64,000 nt of DNA from positions 62,001 through 126,000 of the forward strand of contig NZ_CAJXYQ010000014.1 of the NCBI RefSeq assembly GCF_913063105.1. The letters are read 5' to 3'. A model generated the notes under the pieces. It was not told the origin of the DNA. It saw only the letters and a program-made list of their open reading frames with translations, and searched no databases. Source of the DNA: an uncultured Draconibacterium sp. (lineage in GTDB: Bacteria > Bacteroidota > Bacteroidia > Bacteroidales > Prolixibacteraceae). Shown piece by piece: positions 55,255 through 63,289 of the stretch (position 1 is its first letter; each line of letters opens with the position of its first letter). The position numbers were made by a program, and so were the translations under genes.

Positions 55255-56256
55255 TTATGGTACCTCTACTTCGTTTAAAATATCGGTAATTATATCTTCC
55301 TGGGTAATGTTATTTGCTTCAGCTTCATAACTCAAGCCAATACGGTGGCGCAATACATCGGGGCAAACCGCACGTACATCCTCCGGAATAACATATCCGC
55401 GACGTTTAATAAAGGCAAAGGCTTTAGCCGCTTGCGCCAGACTAATTCCGGCCCTTGGTGAGGCTCCGTAAGCTATCATGTCGGCATATTTCTCGAGCTT
55501 GTATTCGGCAGGTTCGCGGGTGGCAAAAACAATGTCAACAATGTACTTCTGAATTTTTTCATCCATATACACATCTTTTACCACATTGCGTGCTTTTATA
55601 ATATCTTCCGGCGAAAGTATTGTAGTTGTTTCAGGGAACTGAGCCAGCAGGTTTTGATTGATAATCTGGCGTTCCTCCTCTTTTTTCGGGTAGTTGATAA
55701 CAACTTTAAGCATAAAACGGTCAACCTGTGCTTCGGGCAGCGGATAGGTACCTTCCTGTTCAATGGGGTTTTGAGTGGCCATAACCAGGAATGGTTCGTC
55801 GAGCTTAAATGTTTCGTCGCCAATAGTTATCTGGCGTTCCTGCATGGCTTCAAGCAGGGCCGATTGCACTTTTGCCGGAGCACGGTTAATCTCGTCGGCC
55901 AGTACAAAATTGGCAAATATTGGTCCCTTTTTAATGCTGAATTCTTCTTTCTTCTGGCTGTAAATCATGGTTCCTAAAACATCGGCCGGAAGCAAATCAG
56001 GTGTGAACTGAATACGCGAAAACCTGGCACTAATGGTTTGCGACAAGGATTTAATGGCCAGTGTTTTTGCCAGCCCCGGAACACCTTCTAAAAGAATGTG
56101 GCCATTGGAAAGTAAGCCTATCAGCAAACTTTCAACCAGGTGTTTTTGCCCAACAATTACCTTGTTCATTTCCATCGAAATCATATCAACGAACGAACTC
56201 TCTTTCTGAATTCTTTCGTTTAGTTCTTTAATATCAACTGCTTGATTCATTTCCAT
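55255..56256 (-). CDS. MoxR-family AAA+ ATPase
   Basis: 333 residues. Walker A GVPGLAKT at 58-65, Walker B LADEINRAPAK, sensor-1 ATQNP and arginine finger region EAQVDRFMLK are all visible. MoxR ATPases act as chaperone-like machines for activating or inserting other proteins, here together with the DUF58 and Bat VWA proteins. First gene of the operon. A candidate -7 element lies about 215 bp before the start. Confidence 0.94.
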   Translation of the reverse strand: MEMNQAVDIKELNERIQKESSFVDMISMEMNKVIVGQKHLVESLLIGLLSNGHILLEGVPGLAKTLAIKSLSQTISARFSRIQFTPDLLPADVLGTMIYSQKKEEFSIKKGPIFANFVLADEINRAPAKVQSALLEAMQERQITIGDETFKLDEPFLVMATQNPIEQEGTYPLPEAQVDRFMLKVVINYPKKEEERQIINQNLLAQFPETTTILSPEDIIKARNVVKDVYMDEKIQKYIVDIVFATREPAEYKLEKYADMIAYGASPRAGISLAQAAKAFAFIKRRGYVIPEDVRAVCPDVLRHRIGLSYEAEANNITQEDIITDILNEVEVP

Positions 56257-56834
56257 CTGTATTTCTTATAATTTTAATCTTTCAATGCTGTTATCTGTTT
56301 CATTGGTTGTTATAGTACCCGGAAGCCTGAAGACCCAAGACGTGAGAGGTTTTCTGTGTCCGAATAAAGTATAACCCGAATGAAATCTTGTTACTTGCCT
56401 GTCGTTAAAAAGGCTTGTTTCTAAAAAACCAATCGTCTAATTTTTCGAAAGCACGAAATTAAACGATTGCAAATATAAAAAGGCTTTAAAATTGTTAAAA
56501 AATTTTAAGTCCATAATTAGAATAAATCCTGATGTATAAGCTTTTTTAAAAAAAAACTCATTTCTACTTTGATTTTTAAAAAAGGAACAGTGTTGTTATC
56601 AACAGCAATAGTAAGTTTTGATTTTAAAAAGTGGTGTGTTATTGTATTTGCTGTACACAAATAGAGTTATCTGATTAAGAAGTAGGTTGATTAAATTTTA
56701 AAAAGTTTTGACTGAAACTAACACTGTTTTGTTAGCAAGAAGCAATTACAAAAGTGGCCGCGCTTTGAGTTTTACTTAATTTTAGCATCTGAATTTTACA
56801 AACTCTATACTCTAATTAATACAGTCTGGTTAAC
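56257..56834. other. 578-bp intergenic region
   Basis: Divergent promoter region between the Bat operon (minus) and a small plus-strand gene. CAAATATA at 56470-56477 gives TATATTTG on the minus strand and could be the Bat operon promoter with a leader of about 210 bases. The rest is A/T-rich without an identifiable gene. Confidence 0.4.
56470..56477 (-). promoter_or_regulatory. Bacteroidota-type -7 element, candidate Bat operon promoter
   Basis: TATATTTG on the minus strand fits TAnnTTTG. The long leader implied before moxR (about 200 nt) is unusual but possible. Confidence 0.4.
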
Positions 56835-57209
56835 ATGGAAGAAAGATCTCAACTTCGTTTTGATCTTCAAACACGTATTTTGTACAAAACTTATTCCGGA
56901 GAACTAAATGCACAGGTTGTAATAAATGCCTGGGAGGAAGATTTTGAAAGGAATGAGGTGCCTGACGTTTTTGTCGGATTAATTGTTGATTACAGAAAGG
57001 CCACGATTAAGGCCGATTTAAAAGAACATGCTTTGGTTGTGGAATACTACCGGAAACACTCAGGTGTTTTTGGTGGGAGACGCATAGCTATCGTCGTTCA
57101 AGATCCAAAAGATATTGTTTTCACTATTCTTTTCGAAAAAAAATCGAAAGGATTAATGGTGCGGAATTTTAACACAATTGAAGCTGCTGAGCATTGGATT
57201 TTGAGTTAA
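56835..57209 (+). CDS. Uncharacterised 124-residue protein, STAS/SpoIIAA-like fold suspected
   Basis: 124 residues, cytoplasmic, no signal. The pattern of strands and helices (LRFDLQTRILYKTYSGEL, VFVGLIVDYRKATI, HALVVEYYRKHSG, RRIAIVVQDPKDIVFTILFEKK, VRNFNTIEAAEHWILS) resembles the STAS/SpoIIAA-like group in Bacteroidota, where the end reads like '...T.EAAEHWIL'. No catalytic motif. Function unknown. It stands alone and ends at a very strong terminator. Confidence 0.65.
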   Translation: MEERSQLRFDLQTRILYKTYSGELNAQVVINAWEEDFERNEVPDVFVGLIVDYRKATIKADLKEHALVVEYYRKHSGVFGGRRIAIVVQDPKDIVFTILFEKKSKGLMVRNFNTIEAAEHWILS

Positions 57210-57248
57210 AAAAAGCTGCTGTTCTTTCAAATTGAACAGCAGCTTTTT
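57210..57248. terminator. Strong bidirectional terminator
   Basis: A perfect 15-bp stem AAAAAGCTGCTGTTC with GAACAGCAGCTTTTT and a 9-base loop, flanked by A and T runs on both strands, placed exactly between the converging 124-residue gene and hsp20. Confidence 0.92.
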
Positions 57249-57249
57249 G

Positions 57250-57690
57250 TTAGGCAATTTTAATTTCCCTCTCGGGTTGCGGTTTTACCTCTTCGCGCTT
57301 CGGCAAAATTATTTTTAAAATACCGTTGTTGTATTTTGCCGAAATTTTTTCGCCAAGCACTGCATTTTCGGCAACCGTAAACGAGCGTTGAAATGATTGA
57401 TAGCTAAACTCGCGGCGGGTATACCTGTCTTTCTTTTCTTCACTTTCGTTTTTCTTTTCCGATGAAATGGTAAGCACATTGTTTTTAAAATTTACTTTAA
57501 AATCGTTCTTTTCCATTCCCGGAGCAGCTACCTCGATAATAAAATCATCATCTGTTTCTTTTACATTAACTGCAGGCAACGAAGTGTTGGTGCTCGAGAA
57601 ATTGTTGTAATCCCAATCCATCAATTCATTGTTAAAAAACCGGTCAAAGAATGATGGAAAATTTGGTTCGTTTCTTCTTGCTAATTTCAT
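57250..57690 (-). CDS. Hsp20/alpha-crystallin small heat-shock protein
   Basis: 146 residues. An alpha-crystallin domain spans about 40-135: VNVKETDDDFIIEVAAPGMEKNDFKVNF at its start, REFSYQSFQRSF, and the NGILKIILPK end with the family's G-x-L motif; a short C-terminal extension with an I-x-I-like end (EREIKIA) follows. It holds unfolding proteins soluble. The start is marked by an unusually full Shine-Dalgarno (AAAGGAGGAAA) upstream. Confidence 0.94.
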   Translation of the reverse strand: MKLARRNEPNFPSFFDRFFNNELMDWDYNNFSSTNTSLPAVNVKETDDDFIIEVAAPGMEKNDFKVNFKNNVLTISSEKKNESEEKKDRYTRREFSYQSFQRSFTVAENAVLGEKISAKYNNGILKIILPKREEVKPQPEREIKIA

Positions 57691-58247
57691 GGCAATTTCC
57701 TCCTTTAACTTTTTGGTTAAACAATAAATGAACGTTTCTGAAAGACCTTTTGCAAATGGCGTTCCGAGTTAAAAATTCTGAAAAAATTGCAGGCTTATGT
57801 GTCTGAATGACATGGTGTTTGAGGTGTTTTGGCTTGTGTTGCTGATTTTCAGAAAAGTAGGGTCTGTCAAATTTTCACCAGAAAAACCTTTATTGTTCAG
57901 CAACAACTTTTTTCTATTGTTTTTAGAAACTTAAACCTGTAATTTTAACGAACAAATGGTTGTACTGTCGATTATTTACAGGCGGCCGTAAAATAAAAAC
58001 AGGGCTGAATGGAAAAATGGCCTTATGGTTCGTACAGAAAGTATTAAAAGGTAATCAAAGCATCGAGAGGGGTAGTTGTTGTAAATGGTGATGAAACGTA
58101 AGAGATTTTTAGAGGACTTTGTTAGGAAGTCCGGCGAATTTAACGCTCAGTAAAACCGTTCTTCAAATCAGAAGAGCGGTTTTTACGTTTTAAGTTGTGA
58201 CTGTGCTCTTAACTTTTTCTATAGTTTTGCAATTTAAATATACTAAA
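57691..58247. other. 557-bp gap with a strong RBS and an orphan hairpin
   Basis: AAAGGAGG on the minus strand at about 57698-57705 is the hsp20 ribosome-binding site, unusual for a phylum in which such sites are weak. The rest has no gene-like frame. A terminator-like hairpin stands at 58152-58183, with no plus-strand gene before it. Confidence 0.45.
58152..58183 (+). terminator. Orphan terminator-like hairpin upstream of truA
   Basis: AAAACCGTTCTTC pairs with GAAGAGCGGTTTT (one mismatch) around a 6-base loop and is followed by T. Because no plus-strand gene is known between 57250 and here, it may end a small RNA, or act as an attenuator for truA. Confidence 0.55.
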
Positions 58248-59012
58248 ATGTCGCAACGTTATTTTTTACAGCTTAGTTACAAGGGAACTTCCTACCACGG
58301 ATGGCAAATTCAACCTAATGCAATTTCAGTGCAGGAAGTAATTGAAGATGCCTTGTCAAAAATTTTACGTGAAAAAGTAGCTGTTGTAGGTGCAGGGCGC
58401 ACTGATACTGGTGTGCACGCTTCGTATTTTATTTTGCATTTTGATGCCAGCAAGCCCATTTCGCCAGAGCTGGATTTGGTATATAAATTAAACAGTTTTT
58501 TACCATCGGATTTTGCTATTCAGCAGTTTTGGCCTGTTAGCTCGGAAGCACACGCCCGCTTTGATGCCCGCTCGCGCACGTATCATTATTTTATTAGCAC
58601 CGAAAAAAATCCGTTTGCAACAGAAACCAGTTATAAGTACCTGAAACCACTGGATGTGGACCAAATGAACCAGGCAGCCCAAACGCTGTTTGAGTACACT
58701 GATTTTACCAGCTTTAGCCGCTTGCATACTGATGTAAAGACCAATAACTGCAAAATAATGCAAGCCGAATGGATGATAGAGGAGCAGCAACTTAAATTTG
58801 TTATAAAAGCCGATCGCTTTTTACGAAATATGGTGCGTGCAGTTGTGGGTACTTTACTCGAGGTAGGGCAAGGAAAAATTAGTGTACAGCAGTTTCGCGA
58901 AATAATTGAAAAAAAGAATCGTGGCGAGGCCGGGGCATCAGCTCCTGCGCAAGGCTTGTTTTTGGTTGATATTGAATACCCGGACGAATACGGAATAAAA
59001 AGCAATGCCTGA
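58248..59012 (+). CDS. truA: tRNA pseudouridine synthase A (TruA)
   Basis: 254 residues from the ATG at 58248 (a GTG at 58197 is in frame but would add 17 unlikely hydrophobic residues). The catalytic Asp is in GAGRTDTGVHA (Asp53), with RFDARSRTYHYFI and FLRNMVRAVVGTLLEVGQGK as further family marks. It changes uridines 38-40 of tRNA anticodon stems to pseudouridine. Length and motifs normal. A TAtagTTTTG-like element is just upstream. Confidence 0.96.
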   Translation: MSQRYFLQLSYKGTSYHGWQIQPNAISVQEVIEDALSKILREKVAVVGAGRTDTGVHASYFILHFDASKPISPELDLVYKLNSFLPSDFAIQQFWPVSSEAHARFDARSRTYHYFISTEKNPFATETSYKYLKPLDVDQMNQAAQTLFEYTDFTSFSRLHTDVKTNNCKIMQAEWMIEEQQLKFVIKADRFLRNMVRAVVGTLLEVGQGKISVQQFREIIEKKNRGEAGASAPAQGLFLVDIEYPDEYGIKSNA

Positions 59013-59074
59013 ACTTTTTTTTTCGGTTTTGAAATAAATTATCGTAGCCCCAACCATCGCTTTTAACTTTTGTC

Positions 59075-59082
59075 TATCTTTG
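59075..59082 (+). promoter_or_regulatory. -7 element (TATCTTTG) of the B12 uptake operon
   Basis: Matches TAnnTTTG and lies a few bases before the riboswitch, so transcription would begin at its 5' end. Confidence 0.5.
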
Positions 59083-59084
59083 CA

Positions 59085-59260
59085 TCCTATTGGTTGCGCA
59101 ATAACGCGCTTAGGGAATCCGGTGAGAGTCCGGAACTGTGCCCGCAGCTGTAAATCCTGGTACGGATTGTTTCTTACGCCACTGTCGGTTTGGCCATTGA
59201 CGGGAAGGCAACAATCTAAAGGGATGAGTCAGAAGACCTGCCAAAAAGATTTTGATGAAC
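59085..59260 (+). ncRNA. Cobalamin (B12) riboswitch, first copy
   Basis: The cobalamin aptamer's conserved parts are in order: GGGAATCCGGTGAGAGTCCG, CGGAACTGTGCCCGCAGCTG, TAAATCC, a GCCACTG stretch near 59178, GGGAAGGC near 59202, and the closing GATGAGTCAGAAGACCTGCC at 59223-59242. It lies before the BtuF-like gene and should lower expression of the uptake operon when B12 is plentiful. Confidence 0.93.
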
Positions 59261-59334
59261 GAACTTCGGGGATAAAGTTTCGGGAATCATACATTTGATT
59301 TCTGCAGTTTCATTTCCAGCAAATTTTAAAACAG

Positions 59335-60141
59335 ATGAGATATAAATTAATCTTGTTATTGTTGTTGGTGCAGTTAACGGTTGTTGCACAAGACCATACT
59401 CGTGTAATATCGCTGGCACCATCGATAACCGAAAACGTGTACCTGGTTGGCGGTAAAAACAAGCTGGTTGGCTGCACCAGTTATTGCACAAAGGCTGTTA
59501 ACGATGGAGTTAATCGAATCGGTTCAACCATTGATGTAAATGTGGAGAAGATTTTAGCCTTACAGCCAGACGTGGTGTTAACCATGAAACTGACAAAAGC
59601 CCAGGATATTGCGGCAATGCGCAAGCTTGGATTAAACGTTGTAGTAATGGAAACGCCCATATCATTTGACGAAATTTGTGAGCAAAACCAGCAAATTGCT
59701 CAATTAATAGGCTGCAAAGATGGTGGCGAGCAGGTAGTAGCCAGTGCCCGGAAAAAAGTTGACGAAATTCGGGAAATGGCAAAAAAACTACCGTCCCGTA
59801 AAATCTTTTTCCAAATTGGCGCTAACCCCATTTTTAGTGTGCTTGATGGTACTTATATGAATGACTTTATTACTTTTTGTAACGGCAAAAACATTGCCTC
59901 GGGTTTAAAACACGGCACACTCACCCGCGAGAGTGTGGTGTTAAAAAATCCGGACTTGATTATTATTGCCGAAATGGGCGGTTTTGGTCAGCAGGAACTG
60001 GACGTTTGGAATAGTTTTAAAGGGGTGTCGGCGGTTAAACAAAACAAGGTTTTTTTAATTTCTTCAGAAACATCGTGCAGTCCTACTCCGGCTAATTTTG
60101 TACAGGCACTTGAAGATGTTTTCTATTTTATAAGCGAGTAA
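59335..60141 (+). CDS. btuF: B12 (BtuF-like) ABC transporter substrate-binding protein
   Basis: 268 residues with a signal peptide (LILLLLLVQLTVVAQ). It has the Fe-siderophore/B12 class III fold: VISLAPSITENVYLVGG at the start, then ALQPDVVL and the long helix, and the second lobe with FQIGANPIFSVLDG. B12 specificity is inferred from the riboswitch directly upstream and from the CobO-like gene in the same operon. Periplasmic. Confidence 0.88.
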   Translation: MRYKLILLLLLVQLTVVAQDHTRVISLAPSITENVYLVGGKNKLVGCTSYCTKAVNDGVNRIGSTIDVNVEKILALQPDVVLTMKLTKAQDIAAMRKLGLNVVVMETPISFDEICEQNQQIAQLIGCKDGGEQVVASARKKVDEIREMAKKLPSRKIFFQIGANPIFSVLDGTYMNDFITFCNGKNIASGLKHGTLTRESVVLKNPDLIIIAEMGGFGQQELDVWNSFKGVSAVKQNKVFLISSETSCSPTPANFVQALEDVFYFISE

Positions 60142-60142
60142 A

Positions 60143-60670
60143 ATGCGAAAAGGACTGATTCATATCTACACCGGCGAAGGGAAAGGAAAAACAACAGCTG
60201 CAGTAGGATTAGCTATCCGTGCCTTGGGGCATGGTTTTTCCGTTGTTTATGCTTCGTTTTTTAAAAAGCCCGATTTGTGTGGTTATAATGAATTAAAGGT
60301 TTTAAAAACACAGGGGGCAGCGGTCTTTACTTTTTCGGAAGGAATGCCTTTGGTTAACCCGCAAATTACACCGGGGGAGTATCATGCCTCAACCACCGAT
60401 GGTTTACAAAAACTACTCGATTTTATAGCTGCCAGAGCGGTAAAACTAGTGGTGCTCGACGAAATTTTAATAGCCATTAAATACGGCTATATCTCGGAAG
60501 ACGAACTCTTAAGTTTTATTAAACAGAAACCCGCAGAAACGGAATTGGTTTTAACCGGCAGAGGAGCCAGCAAACGCATTAAAGATGTGGCAGATTATGT
60601 ATCGGTTTTGGCAAAAGAAAAGCATCCGTTTGATGCGGGAGTAATGGCTCGCGAAGGAATAGAATATTAA
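60143..60670 (+). CDS. cobO: Cob(I)alamin/cob(I)yrinate adenosyltransferase (CobO/BtuR family)
   Basis: 175 residues. The P-loop GEGKGKTTAAVGLAIRALGHG at 11-31 and the VYASFFKK, VVLDEILIAIKYGYIS and LTGRGASK segments match the CobA/CobO/BtuR family. It puts adenosyl on reduced cobalt, to trap imported corrinoids as coenzyme. It begins one base after the BtuF-like stop. Cytoplasmic. Confidence 0.92.
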   Translation: MRKGLIHIYTGEGKGKTTAAVGLAIRALGHGFSVVYASFFKKPDLCGYNELKVLKTQGAAVFTFSEGMPLVNPQITPGEYHASTTDGLQKLLDFIAARAVKLVVLDEILIAIKYGYISEDELLSFIKQKPAETELVLTGRGASKRIKDVADYVSVLAKEKHPFDAGVMAREGIEY

Positions 60671-60725
60671 CGATTGCGGCTAATGAACTACCTTTTTTAT
60701 TTACTTTGGATTAGAATTGCAGAAG

Positions 60726-61736
60726 ATGAACATTAAATATATAAAGTGGGGGGTTTTTATCGTTCTGTTGCTGGTGTTGTTGTTGGCAGCCGTCGTTATT
60801 TCGCTGTCGTCGGGCGAGATTAAAGTTGTACTTTGGCAGTTGCCCCGGATTTTGGCTGAGAAAAACAGCATTGAATTTACTGTCTTAACCAAAATTCGTA
60901 TCCCCCGAATTATGCTGGCCGTTGGGGTAGGTGGGGCGTTGAGTTTGTCCGGAGCCCTTTTGCAGGGGATTTACCGTAACCCACTGGTTGAACCTTACAC
61001 TTTGGGAATTTCAGGAGGTGCTGCACTGGGGGTGGCCATTGCTATTGTGTTGGGAATCGGCACCGCCAGCTATCTTTCGTTACCTGCTTTTGGCTTTTTA
61101 GGGGCCCTTGTTACCTTGTTTTTGGTTTATTTTTTAAGCATAAAGCGTGGAGGATTAAGTATTAACAGTATGCTGCTGATTGGCGTTATGGTAAGCTTTG
61201 TATCCTCTTCTGCTATGATGTTTTTAATGTCAGTCTCAACCGCCGAAAATTTACATAATATCGTATTCTGGGTGATGGGGTCGTTAGATGAGTCGAATGC
61301 AGCGCTTATAAAAATTGCGTTTTATGCTTCGCTTTCAGGCTTGCTAATTTCGTATTTGTTTGCACAAACCTTAAATGCACTTCGCCTTGGCGAGGTTAAA
61401 GCCCGCCACCTGGGAATAAATACCGGCGTGGCCATTAAATTGTTGTTTTTTGTTGCTTCTCTGCTTACCGGAATTGCCGTTTCGGTTGCGGGAGTTATTG
61501 GCTTTGTGGGATTGGTAATTCCACACCTTGTTCGTTTAATAATTGGCAACGATTACCGCGTTTTACTGGCCGGCTCGTTTTTGGGTGGTGCAATTTTTCT
61601 GATTCTTTCCGATACGCTTGCCCGTACAATAATATCGCCCAACGAATTGCCCATTGGGGTTATTACCGGTTTTGTTGGCGGACTGGTGTTTATTGTTGTG
61701 TTGAGTCGCTCAAAATCGCATTTTAAACTGAATTAG
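60726..61736 (+). CDS. btuC: BtuC-like ABC transporter permease (FecCD family)
   Basis: 336 residues from the ATG at 60726 (a TTG at 60717 is also in frame). About ten membrane segments. Conserved FecCD/BtuC marks: RIPRIMLAVGVGGALSLSGALLQGIYRNPLVEP, GISGGAALGVA, and VIGFVGLVIPHLVRLIIGNDYR, which contains the EAA-like coupling helix for the ATPase. Member of the B12 operon. Confidence 0.93.
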   Translation: MNIKYIKWGVFIVLLLVLLLAAVVISLSSGEIKVVLWQLPRILAEKNSIEFTVLTKIRIPRIMLAVGVGGALSLSGALLQGIYRNPLVEPYTLGISGGAALGVAIAIVLGIGTASYLSLPAFGFLGALVTLFLVYFLSIKRGGLSINSMLLIGVMVSFVSSSAMMFLMSVSTAENLHNIVFWVMGSLDESNAALIKIAFYASLSGLLISYLFAQTLNALRLGEVKARHLGINTGVAIKLLFFVASLLTGIAVSVAGVIGFVGLVIPHLVRLIIGNDYRVLLAGSFLGGAIFLILSDTLARTIISPNELPIGVITGFVGGLVFIVVLSRSKSHFKLN

Positions 61737-61737
61737 T

Positions 61738-62538
61738 ATGGAACACTTTTTTCAACTTAATAATTTTTCGTGCGGTTATCCAGGTAAGTTCGTGGTGAGC
61801 GATGTTAGTTTTTCGATTAACAAGGGCGATTTTGTTGGTATTATTGGTCCAAACGGATCAGGTAAAACAACACTGTTTCGTGGGGTTGCCGGCGAACTCG
61901 ATCCCTTACACGGCAATATGGTTTTGCAAAATTCTGATATGCAAAACATGAATTTGAAACAACGTGCACAACACATTGCAATTGTTACCCAAAATATTGA
62001 AATCGGAAGTATGACCGTTGAAGAATATGTGTTAATGGGGCGTATTCCTTATCACAAACAGTTCCAGTTTTTCGAAACCAAAGATGATTTTGCTATCGCC
62101 GAGAAATACATGAAACTAACTGGCGTAGACAAACTAAAAGGAAAATATATGAACGCCCTGAGTGGTGGCGAGCAACAGTTGGCAGGCATTGCCCGTGCGC
62201 TAACCCAGGAGCCACAATTACTTTTGCTCGACGAACCAACATCGCATTTGGATATTACCCACCAGGTACAAATATTAAACCTCATTCGCCGCTTAAGTCG
62301 GGAGCTTGGCTTATCGGTGCTAATGATAATTCATGATTTAAACCTGGCAGGCGAGTATTGCGATTCGTTAATTATGATGCAAAATGGCCGGATACGTAAA
62401 AAAGGAGCTCCAACCGAAGTGTTAAACTATAAAGATATTGAAGCAGTTTACGAAACGGTTGTGGTAACCCGCACTAATCCGATATCAAATAAACCGGTGG
62501 TGTTTTTGGTGTCAGAAGAGGTAATCGAAAAAAAGTGA
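61738..62538 (+). CDS. btuD: BtuD-like ABC transporter ATP-binding protein
   Basis: 266 residues. Walker A GPNGSGKTT (37-45), signature LSGGEQQLAGIARAL near 141, Walker B LLLLDEPTSHLD near 160, and an H-loop IIHDLNLA. It powers BtuC. Starts one base after the BtuC stop. Confidence 0.93.
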   Translation: MEHFFQLNNFSCGYPGKFVVSDVSFSINKGDFVGIIGPNGSGKTTLFRGVAGELDPLHGNMVLQNSDMQNMNLKQRAQHIAIVTQNIEIGSMTVEEYVLMGRIPYHKQFQFFETKDDFAIAEKYMKLTGVDKLKGKYMNALSGGEQQLAGIARALTQEPQLLLLDEPTSHLDITHQVQILNLIRRLSRELGLSVLMIIHDLNLAGEYCDSLIMMQNGRIRKKGAPTEVLNYKDIEAVYETVVVTRTNPISNKPVVFLVSEEVIEKK

Positions 62539-62559
62539 AAAAGGAGTACTCGCCTAAAA

Positions 62560-62724
62560 TTATTTTATAATTACCGGTTGGTAAACCAACATTGTTTCAC
62601 GGATAGCTCCTTCAAGTGGTTCTTCGCGTTCAATTTCCCGAATAAACCTATTCATTAAATTATTCCTGTTTATTTTAACTCTAAAATCTCTGCGTTTTCT
62701 TTTTGTGCTTACTCTTGTTTTCAT
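62560..62724 (-). CDS. Possible 54-residue basic protein
   Basis: A minus-strand ATG frame of 54 codons plus TAA. The protein begins MKTRVSTKRKRRDFRVKI and is Lys/Arg-rich, followed by an acidic-hydrophobic end (FIREIEREEPLEGAIRETM...). An AGGGG stands 3 bp ahead of the start. No family is known to me. It converges with the BtuD gene and lies opposite to both neighbours, so it may be a short regulator, a ribosome-associated protein, or a chance frame. Confidence 0.4.
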   Translation of the reverse strand: MKTRVSTKRKRRDFRVKINRNNLMNRFIREIEREEPLEGAIRETMLVYQPVIIK

Positions 62725-62986
62725 TGCCCCTGTTTTTTAAAAAAAAGAGCCCTCGCAAGTTTTGTGCAGTATTCTTACTTATTTTACTTTTTTTATAATT
62801 TTTCATAATCGTTTACACTTTATGTAAGCTTCAATTTCATCCTTAATTTAATATTATGGGGTGTTTTTTCTGATTCCTTATAAATGTAAGTAACAGGATG
62901 TGAGATGATTGTGAGTTGTGTTAATAACTGTCGTTAATAGTTGAAATAACTTTTCCTCAAAAAACAGTCTTGTTAAAAATTGTGAT

Positions 62987-62994
62987 TATCTTTG
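62987..62994 (+). promoter_or_regulatory. -7 element (TATCTTTG) of the TonB receptor gene
   Basis: Identical to the -7 element before the first riboswitch, with a TTG about 15 bp upstream. Confidence 0.5.
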
Positions 62995-63007
62995 CTAACG
63001 AATTTAG

Positions 63008-63205
63008 GTTCTTATAATTTCTTAATCAGAAATAAGATGAAAAGGGAATCCGGTGTGAATCCGGAGCTGTACCCGCAGCTGTAAGTCCCAATTGCAAATT
63101 GCAATTAGTGTTATTGAACCACAAAAGCCACTTCCTGATGGAATCAGGAGGGAAGGCATCAATAACCGGGATGAGCCAGAAGACCTGCCATAAATTCAAT
63201 AATTT
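63008..63205 (+). ncRNA. Cobalamin (B12) riboswitch, second copy
   Basis: Conserved parts in order: GGGAATCCGGTGTGAATCCG near 63043, GGAGCTGTACCCGCAGCTG, TAAGTCCC, AAAGCCACTTCCTGATGG, AGGGAAGGC near 63149 and GATGAGCCAGAAGACCTGCC at 63170-63189. It lies in the leader of the TonB-dependent receptor gene. Confidence 0.93.
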
Positions 63206-63289
63206 ATAATTAAGCTTCGGGATAAAAGCTTGAGAAATATTCAAAAAGTATTTTTCACTGATTTATCCAAAGCTCCTTAAAATTTGATA

